Shown here one piece after another: positions 11,484 through 24,067 of a DNA stretch of 64,000 bases. Below the pieces are notes generated by a model. It was not told the origin of the DNA and made no database searches. It worked only from the letters and a program-made list of their open reading frames with translations. Origin of the DNA: Acanthococcus lagerstroemiae (taxonomy: Eukaryota; Arthropoda; Insecta; Hemiptera; Eriococcidae); the NCBI GenBank assembly GCA_031841125.1, contig CM063109.1, forward strand, positions 472,321 through 536,320, written 5' to 3'. Position 1 is the stretch's first letter, and every line of letters starts with the position of its first letter. A program made the translations under genes and the position numbers.

Positions 11484-12360
11484 AATTAGTAGCGAAATGT
11501 TTGACGGGTAGGCGGGGTGGCTTCTTTAGCTGCGCGTATCAGGGTGTTGGTGAATATATTTGCTGCTGCTTCGAGATCTTGAGGGGTCTTAACAGCCAGT
11601 CGAAGTTTAGTATTGTTGTGGACTGTTTTGCGGAACTTGTCCCAGTCTGTAGATTTGGTGGTAAGTTTTGGGGTTATCTGCTTTCTAATTATGGTGTTAC
11701 TCATCGTTAGCAGGAGTGAAGAGTGGTCTCTGATGTCAAGTCGGAAACATTTCGCAGGTTCATGTAGTTTGTAGATACTCCATGAATAACAAAAAAGTCG
11801 ATACAGTCGGGTATTTTTGCCGTATCATTTGGCCAGTAGGTCGGCAGTCCATTAGAGACACAGGATGCGTTGGCAGTGGTAATTGCTTTGTGCAGTCCCC
11901 TTCCTTTAGTTGTAATGATTCGTGAGCCCCAGTATGGATGTGCCTGGCATTAAGTTCACCCCCTAGGATCCCCTTCGGGCCGAGATGTTGAAAAAGCTGT
12001 GTATATTCTTTCTCGATTATCTTATGTTTTGGTGGACTATAGAGGGCGGCAATGATGACTTTAATGCCGCAATGGAGTCGGGCCGCTATACTAGCTGCTT
12101 GTATATCGGCTCGGTACTGTACGGGTCAATTTCATGATGGGTTATACTTGTATGAATGTAGAGCGCTGCGCCCCCATGAGCTGCCCCACTGGGGTGATTG
12201 CTGGTATATAGCCAGTAGTTTCGTATTTCTGCGCAGGATCTTGATGTTAGGTGTGTTTCCGACATCAGTGCGATGTCGATTTTTTCAGTCTACATGATTT
12301 GGGTTAGCTCAGTCTTTTTTGCCATCAGTCCGTTGGCATTCCATGCTAATATTTTAATAC
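11484..12360 (-). pseudogene. Jockey-like non-LTR retrotransposon endonuclease relic
   Basis: On the minus strand from about 12360 the translation begins ILAWNANGLMAKKTEL, the usual first strand of a Jockey-type apurinic-like endonuclease. It continues with LMSETHLTSRS (acidic catalytic motif), a GG.(F/L)NARH segment and PTYWPND...IPDCIDFFVI. The last open piece (11704-11486) matches the linker after the endonuclease: TDWDKFRKTV and DLEAAANIFTN. There are several frameshifts and stops. The enzyme would nick target DNA to prime reverse transcription. The reverse transcriptase is absent, so this is a 3'-truncated or deleted fragment. Confidence 0.8.
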
Positions 12361-12579
12361 ATCATACCGTACATCAAATCAGTAATCACTCCTTACACCA
12401 TGAAAGAAACCTCTTATCCTGTAGCTTATAATTGTTTCCCATCTGACAAAATAGAAAAAAATGAACTGGAAGTAGGAGGGGGCGTGGTAATTCCCCCAGG
12501 CCCTCTTTTTCTCTCTACGGGGCTGCCGAGATACCAGATCGAAAGAAATATTGTGGTTGTCCACGTCGTAGGATAAAAT
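12361..12579. other. Short unassigned stretch before the duplicated block
   Basis: No gene is seen. It contains a GGAGGGGGCGTGG...CCCCCAGGCCCTC stem (about 12470-12510). It ends where the 4.3-kb duplicated block begins. Confidence 0.4.
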
Positions 12580-13653
12580 GTCTCATTTTGACAAAACGCC
12601 GTCGAGAGTATAATTTTAATGAATTTTCTTTTCGTCACGTCAAAATTCATTACTTACCAATTATTTTTCTCGTTCATTCCAGATTTCAGACCATCCTACT
12701 AATCACACAGATCAGGCCATTGCGAAAGATGAGAAAACTTGTACTCATGTGATTTTCAAGACTTATGGGCTTCCGGAACAAATACTTCGATTCTAGTTCC
12801 GAATTTCACATATGCTTAACGTTCCGACCGCTGACACGAAGCGGATGAGCTACTTTTGAACGACACAGTTGTATCAGTGGTACCAGGAAGAAACAATAAA
12901 AATTGACCAGAGCGATGGAACAAAAACCATATGACACAATTTCTAACTCATCTGAAAGCCTGAAGGTGCAATTGGGGTGAACATTGATCATGCCAGGATC
13001 ATACTTCAGTGTCTAAAGACCATGTTTTCATATTTTGTTACGAAAGAAATACTTCAAGGTATATGTTGTAGACATAAAATTGTTCGGAAACATGGTGTGT
13101 GACAAACAGGACAATGGAACTTTTAGGAGTTCAGCGCACATTTACAAATGTATAGAGGCTGGATATATAAGGTCTTGAATTAGTGGCAATATTAGAGATC
13201 ATTTCCTAGAAATCCACTCATTTTATGGTAACTTACGTACATAATTTATTGAGATATTTACGTGTACGCTAAATTTGGTCGTTTTCATGGAATTACCCAT
13301 ATACATTACACATTCCATGAAAAAAATCCATCAAAAGATAAATTCAAAAATGATTTTTAAAAAAACTTATTACGAGTTATTGGGAGAATTACCCATGTAA
13401 TATGTATTACTATACGAGAGAATAAAGTGAACGTTTACCAAAGAGGGCGAGTTTGCGACACGAGCCGTTAGGCGAGTGGAATAGAAATAATTCCTATCCA
13501 GAACAAGTTTCCTTGAAAATCTTATAAATTAATGGTTGGCGTTATTCGTAGGTACCTACAGTTGTACCGACGGGTAAAACGTTATTATTTGTAGGTATAG
13601 CGTAGTGGACGACTATCATGTTTATACTTGGCTGAAGATGTCATCTGCGAGTT

Positions 13654-13900
13654 TTGTACTCTACACAGTCTTCAACAGTAGCTGCTTACGAATGTTTGAC
13701 TCTTCGACTGAGTGAGAAAGAAAGCGAAGTTGTTACTGATTTGCGTGACGCTAGTTGTAAAGTTAGTCAGATTTGCCGGGTGCTGCTTACGATGAAATTC
13801 GACAAGAAATCTACAACATATCTTCTCAGAAGGTACGAAATTTGATTCGAAAACTTGCCCCTGCGAATGACGATGATACTTCCCGGCTTCAACATTTTTG
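13654..13900 (+). pseudogene. Possible MULE-like transposase N-terminal fragment (copy 1)
   Basis: One frame gives SSTVAAYECLTLRLSEKE followed by VVTDLRDASCKVSQICRVLL. After a frame change, an overlapping frame gives AAYDEIRQEIYNISSQKV and NLIRKLAPANDDDTSRLQHF. The pattern, a charged helix, then an LRDA...QI.RVL helix, then a V.NLI.KL...DDT.RL helix, resembles the region ahead of the catalytic core in animal MULE-type transposases. This is a weak, profile-free judgement. No DDE core is visible downstream. An identical fragment is in copy 2. Confidence 0.3.
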
Positions 13901-14801
13901 AGAAATGGAAGGGGAGGGAGGGGGTCGTTGGTATTCTTACTTTTTTCAGTAGTAATTTACTTTTTCGTATAGATGTGGTCTAGCCGGGTTGGAAAGTTCT
14001 CTCCAAAACCTGCTTGCGCAACAGGCTGGTTGAAACACGATCTATTTTTCAAGATTCCTCCGGAAATGTTGTCAAAAATTGATGTGAGGTTTATTAGTCG
14101 TAGTTCTGTAGGGATAAGTTTTGGAACTGGAATTTTGACCGTTTTCGGTTGCTAACGTGATGACGTAAGGTGACAGTGGTTATTGCAGTAGACGAACATT
14201 GCTGATGATTAGTTTCAGAAGAGGATTGTCAGATGATGCGAATAACACTTTTGTACATTACAGCGCTGAAGAATACGAATCTAGTGATACGAACAATAAA
14301 ACTCGGAATCATTTTTTTTTTTCACTTTATTAGTTTTGGAAATGGCTAACTAATTTTCTGTTTTACTTATTCTGACCCTGGAGCCCTTCGATAAATTATC
14401 AGTAAAATCTAACTTTTCAGTCATCCGGTGCCTAGAGTGAGCAGCTACTACAATCATAAACCATTACCTTACCCGACTCAATTTGATGAAAAAGAAAAGG
14501 AAATTTCAGGTCGCCAGTCGCCCAAGAACTTTTTCGTTGCGAGTAAAATGCGAATCACTAACCGAATTGTTGGAACGTTCGGTCAACATTTTGGAGACCC
14601 AACCTGGGGAAGAAAGGAGGGACGAGGGAGGAGGGGGAGGCGTGTTTAATCCTATTTTATTCCACCGTAGCTCCAGCCCGGCTACATAGAGCAGGACATA
14701 TACGTACTGCATACCTATACCTGGCAGGATATTGAATTTAACCCCAGCTGCTAGCCCCTGTGACATACATTCCTGGTATTAGAGTAAGATTGAATATCTA
14801 T

Positions 14802-15058
14802 CGTAGGCGCCGACTTGGCTTTTTTTTTGGGGGGGGGGCGGCTCGGCCCCCCCCATACATATTTTCAACTCAAACATGGAAAAAGTACAACAAATTTTCC
14901 TATCAATTTTTTAATTTAAAAAAAAAAAATTAAAAAAACGAATAAGAATAAAATCGATATAATACCGAAATATCAGACGTGTCTCAATAAAATAATAAAA
15001 GAAAAAACCGCACTCGGACTGATTCTCTCCCAATATTTTCCATAAGTCGGTGCCTATG
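14802..15058. mobile_element. hAT-type MITE within copy 1
   Basis: The 257-bp element has ends CGTAGGCGCCGACT and (reverse-complemented) CATAGGCACCGACT, with an 8-bp duplication ATATCTAT at 14794-14801 and 15059-15066. G-rich and C-rich tracts lie near the left end. It is present at the equivalent place in copy 2, so it was inserted before the block duplicated. Confidence 0.8.
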
Positions 15059-16886
15059 ATATCTATCCGCGAATAGAAAAGATAATGAAGGTCGTGAGTC
15101 TAAATGTACACGATCGCGATGTATTCACACCGTATAGCTTCCATCTTGACTAGGTGCCGACAAAAATTGCAAACGTGTTTTTATTTTCAAATACTCGTTT
15201 TACTAGTTCCAATCGACAAAACACGATTATAATTTATTTAGATTAATTTTTCGGGAGAAAAAAAATGGAGGAAAATACGAAACCTGGTTAATAGTACTCG
15301 TACGATACGTAGAACGTTTGGTACTCGTTCTCGTACTCGTACCTACGTTGCAAGTAGATTTATGTATAGATATAAGTTGGAAATTGGTATATTTTTCATT
15401 GAAAAGAGTTTCCTCTCTCCGGCACATTGGAGCATTCGGCTTGCTGCTGCGAGAAAAATTATGTAATAAATTATAATCTGATAAACGAGGTATAAAATCG
15501 TTTTTCATTGTACAATGTAATAATTACGGTACAACCAGCAAATTAAATAATCGCAATTTTTCCGCAAAACGAGAAAGAGAAAAACAAACGATTGAATTGA
15601 TTTTCGCCGATATTTCCGCGTCAGTGAGGTGTTGAATAATACATAATAGGTATAGATCAGAGCAGATAGGCAGATAGACAGATAGACTCATACAAAACAC
15701 AATACGTCCACTTAATACTGTCACAACAGACGGGTATTCACCGCACCGTACCACGTCGCTCCGAGCTCCGAGTAGTAGACCACCTGTCGGTGGAGCGTTC
15801 TTACCATACCAATAATGCTTTACATAATATGTACATTATATGTATGTATTTGTATATTAGTTGTGATTTTGGTGTTTTAGAGTCACGAAGATCCTATATC
15901 AGAACTTAGTTTTTGACCTTAGTGTAAGTTACCACGCACATAGTTACACCACTACTATAATAGTGCGCATTTGACTTTCCTGTTAACGGTAAATTTTGAG
16001 TGCGTTAATCAGGGTACATATTGAAATTTTCCGAAATGGAAAAGAAAGTGGACAGATGCAAGTATGTACGAGAAGTCCTAGTGAAAAGTATTTTCCTCGG
16101 TCGACTGAATTTCGAATAATAGCCATAATTCGTGCTCAGGTGCCCCGCACTATATTACCCCACTCTCCGTTAGATGTTCATGCAGTTGAATTTTATTACG
16201 GCGTTGGTTTTCGTTCGCGTTGGTAGGCTTGGCAACGTATTCCGAAATAGGGAAAATAAGACGACAAATCTCGTAGATATCTACCATATTGCATTAGCGA
16301 GTTTTTGCCCTGTCACGCTAATGGATACCTTATTCCGTCATTTGTCAGATGGAGACTCCTCATGGGTTCAGAAGGTAGGTAGTAGGTACGTATGGAACGT
16401 ACTCAATCACTATACGAGTCGAGGTACGAGTACTGGGTATCCGGTATAGGAACGACGTACAAAAACTCGCTCGATAACATTACGGTATTCGTACGCGAGA
16501 ATACCACATTGACAATGAGGCCAAGTGTGAGTGCATTTGTGAACGTCACTCAGTAATCACACTAATGCTGAGCGATCACTTCACACACACTATCTTAAAA
16601 TGATAGAATGTTGAACACTCACAAAAAAATGTGATTGGCCAAAAGTCTCAAACGATAGTGTTTTGTGATATGTTGTGTGAGTGCTCTCCAAAAATTCAAT
16701 CACATTTTACGATTTAAAACGAATAATTATTATTATTATATATGGGGAATATTATACGACACGACAGGACTTTTTGCATATCAAGTAATGGTACAGAACG
16801 ACAACATTAACAACTACTATATTTCATTAGTAAGAACGACAAAAAATATTTTCGAACGACTTTTATTTTAAGCGACAATTCATTAC

Positions 16887-17297
16887 TTTCATTCAGTACG
16901 ACAACTGATAGAATACTACATCATTTGAGGTTACGAAGTGAGCAATTGCCGACGAGTGCTAAAAGTATCCTAATACAACTGCATTTACCTTTTCAACGCG
17001 GCAAATGAATACTACAGTCCTTAAGATTCTCTACGTAACTACTGACCTAAATCACACTCTCTCCTATCCATTTTATTCAGTTGTCTCCAAAAACTACGAG
17101 TATAATACTATTTTTTACTATGCTTTTTATCCATATGTAAATGCTACAAACGCGGATCCAGGCGATAATTTTTATTATTTTTTTTGTGGGGGAGGGGGAG
17201 TGGTAGAAGGGAAAATGCACGTGGAGCGCGCAGAAATTTTTTCTGCCCTCCTCTCCAAGATTTTCCATTTTTGGCTTAGATCTGCACCTGAAATCTC
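16887..17297. other. Unique spacer between the two duplicate copies
   Basis: These 411 bp are found only once. No gene is seen. CGAC-containing words continue from the end of copy 1 for a few dozen bases, and a G-rich run (GTGGGGGAGGGGGAG, near 17187-17201) precedes copy 2. Confidence 0.5.
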
Positions 17298-18374
17298 GTC
17301 TCATTTTGACAAAACGCCGTCGAGAGTATAATTTTAATGAATTTTCTTTTCGTCACGTCAAAATTCATTACTTACCAATTATTTTTCTCGTTCATTCCAG
17401 ATTTCAGACCATCCTACTAATCACACAGATCAGGCCATTGCGAAAGATGAGAAAACTTGTACTCATGTGATTTTCAAGACTTATGGGCTTCCGGAACAAA
17501 TACTTCGATTCTAGTTCCGAATTTCACATATGCTTAACGTTCCGACCGCTGACACGAAGCGGATGAGCTACTTTTGAACGACACAGTTGTATCAGTGGTA
17601 CCAGGAAGAAACAATAAAAATTGACCAGAGCGATGGAACAAAAACCATATGACACAATTTCTAACTCATCTGAAAGCCTGAAGGTGCAATTGGGGTGAAC
17701 ATTGATCATGCCAGGATCATACTTCAGTGTCTAAAGACCATGTTTTCATATTTTGTTACGAAAGAAATACTTCAAGGTATATGTTGTAGACATAAAATTG
17801 TTCGGAAACATGGTGTGTGACAAACAGGACAATGGAACTTTTAGGAGTTCAGCGCACATTTACAAATGTATAGAGGCTGGATATATAAGGTCTTGAATTA
17901 GTGGCAATATTAGAGATCATTTCCTAGAAATCCACTCATTTTATGGTAACTTACGTACATCATTTATTGAGATATTTACGTGTACGCTAAATTTGGTCGT
18001 TTTCATGGAATTACCCATATACATTACACATTCCATGAAAAAAATCCATCAAAAGATAAATTCAAAAATGATTTTTAAAAAAACTTAAAGTTACGAGTTA
18101 TTGGGAGAATTACCCATGTAATATGTATTACTATACGAGAGAATAAAGTGAACGTTTACCAAAGAGGGCGAGTTTGCGACACGAGCCGTTAGGCGAGTGG
18201 AATAGAAATAATTCCTATCCAGAACAAGTTTCCTTGAAAATCTTATAAATTAATGGTTGGCGTTATTCGTAGGTACCTACAGTTGTACCGACGGGTAAAA
18301 CGTTATTATTTGTAGGTATAGCGTAGTGGACGACTATCATGTTTATACTTGGCTGAAGATGTCATCTGCGAGTT

Positions 18375-18640
18375 TTGTACTCTACACAGTCTTCAACAGT
18401 AGCTGCTTACGAATGTTTGACTCTTCGACTGAGTGAGAAAGAAAGCGAAGTTGTTACTGATTTGCGTGACGCTAGTTGTAAAGTTAGTCAGATTTGCCGG
18501 GTGCTGCTTACGATGAAATTCGACAAGAAATCTACAACATATCTTCTCAGAAGGTACGAAATTTGATTCGAAAACTTGCCCCTGCGAATGACGATGATAC
18601 TTCCCGGCTTCAACATTTTTGGAAGAAATGGAAGGGGAGG
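18375..18640 (+). pseudogene. Possible MULE-like transposase N-terminal fragment (copy 2)
   Basis: This is the duplicate of the fragment at 13654-13900, with the same frame change. In this copy the second frame stays open to 18706, because GAAGAAATGG replaces GAGAAATGG near 18620 and the C-terminal end reads differently. The same low-confidence family judgement applies. Confidence 0.3.
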
Positions 18641-19523
18641 GAGGGGGTCGTTGGTATTCTTACTTTTTTCAGTAGTAATTTACTTTTTCGTATAGATGTG
18701 GTCTAGCCGGGTTGGAAAGTTCTCTCCAAAACCTGCTTGCGCAACAGGCTAGTTGAAACACGATCTATTTTTCAAGATTCCTCCGGAAATGTTGTCAAAA
18801 ATTGATGTGAGGTTTATTAGTCGTAGTTCTGTAGGGATAAGTTTTGGAACTGGAATTTTGACCGTTTTCGGTTGCTAACGTGATGACGTAAGGTGACAGT
18901 GGTTATTGCAGTAGACGAACATTGCTGATGATTAGTTTCAGAAGAGGATTGTCAGATGATGCGAATAACACTTTTGTACATTACAGCGCTGAAGAATACG
19001 AATCTAGTGATACGAACAATAAAACTCGGAATCATTTTTTTTTTCACTTTATTAGTTTTGGAAATGGCTAACTAATTTTCTGTTTTACTTATTCTGACCC
19101 TGGAGCCCTTCGATAAATTATCAGTAAAATCTAACTTTTCAGTCATCCGGTGCCTAGAGTGAGCAGCTACTACAATCATAAACCATTACCTTGCCCGACT
19201 CAATTTGATGAAAAAGAAAAGGAAATTTCAGGTCGCCAGTCGCCCAAGAACTTTTTCGTTGCGAGTAAAATGCGAATCACTAACCGAATTGTTGGAACGT
19301 TCGGTCAACATTTTGGAGACCCAACCTGGGGAAGAAAGGAGGGACGAGGGAGGAGGGGGAGGCGTGTTTAATCCTATTTTATTCCACCGTAGCTCCAGCC
19401 CGGCTACATAGAGCAGGACATATACGTACTGCATACCTATACCTGGCAGGATATTGAATTTAACCCCAGCTGCTAGCCCCTGTGACATGCATTCCTGGTA
19501 TTAGAGTAAGATTGAATATCTAT

Positions 19524-19777
19524 CGTAGGCGCCGACTTGGCTTTTTTTTGGGGGGGGGGCGGCTCGGCCCCCCCATACATATTTTCAACTCAAACATGGA
19601 AAAAGTACAACAAATTTTCCTATCAATTTTTTAATTTAAAAAAAAAATTTTAAAAAACGAATAAGAATAAAATCGATATAATACCGAAATATCAGACGTG
19701 TCTCAATAAAATAATAAAAGAAAAAACCGCACTCGGACTGATTCTCTCCCAATATTTTCCATAAGTCGGTGTCTATG
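19524..19777. mobile_element. hAT-type MITE within copy 2
   Basis: This is the same insertion as at 14802-15058, with ends CGTAGGCGCCGACT and the mutated AGTCGGTGTCTATG, and the same 8-bp duplication ATATCTAT (19516-19523, 19778-19785). It is 254 bp long, shorter than copy 1 through homopolymer differences. Confidence 0.8.
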
Positions 19778-21608
19778 ATATCTATCCGCGAATAGAAAAG
19801 ATAATGAAGGTCGTGAGTCTAAATGTACACGATCGCGATGTATTCACACCGTATAGCTTCCATCTTGACTAGGTGCCGACAAAAATTGCAAACGTGTTTT
19901 TATTTTCAAATACTCGTTTTACTAGTTCCAATCGACAAAACACGATTATAATTTATTTAGATTAATTTTTCGGGAGAAAAAAAAATGGAGGAAAATACGA
20001 AACCTGGTTAATAGTACTCGTACGATACGTAGAACGTTTGGTACTCGTTCTCGTACTCGTACCTACGTTGCAAGTAGATTTATGTATAGATATAAGTTGG
20101 AAATTGGTATATTTTTCATTGAAAAGAGTTTCCTCTCTCCGGCACATTGGAGCATTCGGCTTGCTGCTGCGAGAAAAATTATGTAATAAATTATAATCTG
20201 ATAAACGAGGTATAAAATCGTTTTTCATTGTACAATGTAATAATTACGGTACAACCAGCAAATTAAATAATCGCAATTTTTCCGCAAAACGAGAAAGAGA
20301 AAAACAAACGATTGAATTGATTTTCGCCGATATTTCCGCGTCAGTGAGGTGTTGAATAATACATAATAGGTATAGATCAGAGCAGATAGGCAGATAGACA
20401 GATAGACTCATACAAAACACAATACGTCCACTTAATACTGTCACAACAGACGGGTATTCACCGCACCGTACCACGTCGCTCCGAGCTCCGAGTAGTAGAC
20501 CACCTGTCGGTGGAGCGTTCTTACCATACCAATAATGCTTTACATAATATGTACATTATATGTATGTATTTGTATATCAGTTGTGATTTTGGTGTTTTAG
20601 AGTCACGAAGATCCTATATCAGAACTTAGTTTTTGACCTTAGTGTAAGTTACCACGCACATAGTTACACCACTACTATAATAGTGCGCATTTGACTTTCC
20701 TGTTAACGGTAAATTTTGAGTGCGTTAATCAGGGTACATATTGAAATTTTCCGAAATGGAAAAGAAAGTGGACAGATGCAAGTATGTACGAGAAGTCCTA
20801 GTGAAAAGTATTTTCCTCGGTCGACTGAATTTCGAATAATAGCCATAATTCGTGCTCAGGTGCCCCGCACTATATTACCCCACTCTCCGTTAGATGTTCA
20901 TGCAGTTGAATTTTATTACGGCGTTGGTTTTCGTTCGCGTTGGTAGGCTTGGCAACGTATTCCGAAATAGGGAAAATAAGACGACAAATCTCGTAGATAT
21001 CTACCATATTGCATTAGCGAGTTTTTGCCCTGTCACGCTAATGGATACCTTATTCCGTCATTTGTCAGATGGAGACTCCTCATGGGTTCAGAAGGTAGGT
21101 AGTAGGTACGTATGGAACGTACTCAATCACTATACGAGTCGAGGTACGAGTACTGGGTATCCGGTATAGGAGACGACGTACAAAAACTCGCTCGATAACA
21201 TTACGGTATTCGTACGCGAGAATACCACATTGACAATGAGGCCAATTGTGAGTGCATTTGTGAACGTCACTCAGTAATCACACTAATGCTGAGCGATCAC
21301 TTCACACACACTATCTTAAAATGATGAGATGTTGAACACTCACAAAAAAATGTGATTGGCCAAAAGTCTCAAAACGATAGTGTTTTGTGATATGTTGTGT
21401 GAGTGCTCTCCAAAAATTCAATCACATTTTACGATTTAAAACGAATAATTATTATTATTATATATGGGGAATATTATACGACACGACAGGACTTTTTGCA
21501 TATCAAGTAATGGTACAGAACGACAACATTAACAACTACTATATTTCATTAGTAAGAACGACAAAAAATATTTTCGAACGACTTTTATTTTAAGCGACAA
21601 TTCATTAC

Positions 21609-23758
21609 ATTCCCCGCCAATTATATCGTTATCGACGATCCGTATATCACGTCGCGAGGTGTTCAATCCACGTCTACGCGTACACTGTACATGAACAGAC
21701 TTTTGCAAGAGTGTTTACAAGTCCAAAAACGCAAATTTTTAGGAGGGCAAAACGAAAATTCCTATACGAATTGCGAGTGCCTGAGTAGTGTTGGCAGCGC
21801 CGTTTCGGTACAGCTTCCTTTAGTCAGATTTTTATGTCGATTGTAACTCATTTTATAGAGCTAAAAAAAAACAAAAAAACAAGTCGTGACTTATAACATT
21901 TTGAACAGGTAGGTGAAATGCAAAGTTGTATAAAATCTTATAAGTCCGTGAATGAAGAGAGGGCGTGCCTCAGCTGTGGATGGTGAACGTTCAACGTTGG
22001 AATGAACTCATGAAATTCTTGCAAAATTTCGACATCGTTCTCTTTCTTTTTCTTTTTTCTGAGTGGTCGTACTGGAAATCCAGTGGTACCATCGCGTTCC
22101 TCGTAAGAAGTACTTTCTGTTATACCGCTTAGCTCAAAACTGCCAAAATTGAACTTGTAACACTAACGCACTCTTGCAAAAGGCTTTTCACATGTACGTG
22201 CAATACAGTCTCGCAGTTCGAATTGAACGGTCATTTCATAAATTTATGTCTTAAGAAGGTAATATAATGAAACCGAAGTACGTTTACGTTGATAATTTTG
22301 AAGACGAAAATATGATGGTATGAGTATAGTGATGATGAATACGAACCAAAATTGAAGCGCCAGAGACGATGTAACCGAGTGTGGTAGAAAAAAGCAGAAG
22401 CCAAAAAAGCTCTTTTTATACAATATTATAGATATCATTTTTTACGTTTTTATTTTTTCACTTATTTATAGTTTTTATTTAAATTGACGTTTACATAAAT
22501 AGTCGCTTATAACATTTAATTTGTCGCCACCCAGGTTATACTGTGGTAATTAATTTTCAGAATTGCATTGTATATTTATTGTCGGGTATCATATTTCGTG
22601 TAGTTTCATTCATTTTTTACGTCGCCTCACTAATTTTTTTTGTCAGGCATTCATTTTTTTTACTGTTTACTGCGGAAATTGTCGTTGGACCCGCTAAATT
22701 GTCGTATTTGCATTTGTTCCTGTCGTTGTATCCCTTTTGTTTTGTCTGGCCATTAAATCACACCCTTATTATATTTGGAATTTACCGATCCTAAAATATA
22801 CGTACGTATGAATTTAGCCAAATTTTTCACAGATTTTCGTCGATATAGAGCCTTTCCAACGCCCCATAAAAAATTGGCGAAGGTAATTTTTTGTTTAAAA
22901 AAGGAACGCTGGTTCAAAAATACATATTCAAGGGGGTAAAAATGTCGTTTAGTTGAAATAATCAGGTTGTCATAATGATCAAAATACTAAAATTTATAAC
23001 AAACTGAGACATTATCATCTCATCAATGGGACGATACGTCGTTTCGAAATAGGTTTTTATGCAACCGTATATTGCTATATAAACGGTATGTATATCAGAA
23101 TAGGCTTCGAAAGAAAGCGGTTCCCAGCGAAATTTGCTAAACTAGTTCCAAAAATACATGATATAAAATATTGTAAAGTTTTGATTGTCCTTCATATTAT
23201 TGCGTATAAGTGTAGTAGTTATTCTTAACCTTAGAATTTAATTTAATAAACAACGTATATTTTTAAGCACGTAAATAGTAGTGTTATCACATATTCTGAT
23301 CAGTTTCTCTTCCACACAAACTGGCAGATCTGAAACAAGAGTTTTTTAGGGATGCGGGGACGCTACCGCCTCATTCGACGTATTAGCACGTGAAAAACGG
23401 AATGATGTGCTTTACTTGTAGCCGATTGAAGAGCCTTACAAAAAAACCTGAAATATCTGGAAGAGCAGAGACCATGGTCTAAGAAAGAAGAAACTGTAAT
23501 CAGAGGTGTGTTACGAGTGGATACCTCTTACTCCTAGGTATAATATTCGTACAAGATTATTAGGTGCGTGTGTTGAATAAGTTACTGTATTTTTTTCTTA
23601 TGGAACGGACGCTCTTTTTACAGATACGTCCTCATATATATCCATCCATCTGTCATGGTGCCGTCGTGCATTCATTCATGCACTCATTCAATCACCAACT
23701 CACTCCATTCGCTCGCTCGTACGTTCGTGTATCCATTCATTCGCTTATAAGTAAAAAG
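21609..23758. other. No recognisable gene
   Basis: No convincing coding region is present. At 22500-22760 the trinucleotide GTC/GTCG recurs at intervals of roughly 15-30 bases (TTGTCGGG, ACGTCGCC, TTGTCGTTGG, TTGTCGTATT, CTGTCGTTG). This mirrors, in inverse orientation, the ACGAC-rich text at the ends of the duplicated blocks. The rest is AT-rich. Confidence 0.5.
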
Positions 23759-23760
23759 TA

Positions 23761-24065
23761 CATAGAACGTCGATTATCCAGAACGTCAATTTTAACCGGA
23801 ATGGCCATAAAAAAAAAAGATAATCAGGGCCCGGATTTTTCGGCAAAACCTCTTTTTTCTCTCTTTCTAGTCTAGTCTATTCAGTTTGTTAAGGTTTTCT
23901 GGACAAATCAGAAAATTCTGAAACCAATGAGCTAATTTTTTGGACTATTTTCCTTCAAAATGTGTATTCTTCTATAAAAAATAAGTACATGTTTCGGTTA
24001 TTCAGAAAAACCGTCATTCGAAAAGCCTCTGGTCCCAATTAGTCCGGATAATCGACGTTCTACTG
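23761..24065. mobile_element. pogo/Tc1-type MITE
   Basis: The 305-bp element has terminal inverted repeats CATAGAACGTCGATTATCC and (right end reverse-complemented) CAGTAGAACGTCGATTATCC. The CAGTAGAACxTCGATTATCC consensus is that of pogo/Tigger-like elements. It is flanked by TA on both sides (23759-23760 and 24066-24067), the expected target duplication. It is non-coding. Confidence 0.8.
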
Positions 24066-24067
24066 TA

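Larger units (their letters stand above)
12580..16886. repeat. 4.3-kb direct duplication, copy 1
   Basis: The sequence from GTCTCATTTTGACAAAACGC to AAGCGACAATTCATTAC recurs at 17298-21608 at a nearly constant offset (4718 to 4722). By eye I see roughly a dozen substitutions and several small indels between copies, for example a 3-nt difference near 13370 and homopolymer differences at 14310 and 14820. The block includes a hAT-type MITE, a possible transposase fragment and otherwise non-coding sequence. The two copies are separated by a 411-bp unrelated spacer. I found no terminal repeats that would mark the block itself as a transposon. Confidence 0.95.
17298..21608. repeat. 4.3-kb direct duplication, copy 2
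   Basis: This is the second copy of 12580-16886. Its right end diverges abruptly after AATTCATTAC into unique sequence. Differences from copy 1 include TATTAG versus TATCAG near 20577, GAACGACG versus GAGACGACG near 21170 and CCAAGTG versus CCAATTG near 21245. The low divergence means a recent event, or two haplotypes placed in tandem by the assembler. Confidence 0.95.

Noticed and set aside
12426..12650. Overlapping short minus-strand frames across the left border of the duplicated block
   Set aside because: They cross the duplication border and are not present at the second copy, so are not conserved units.
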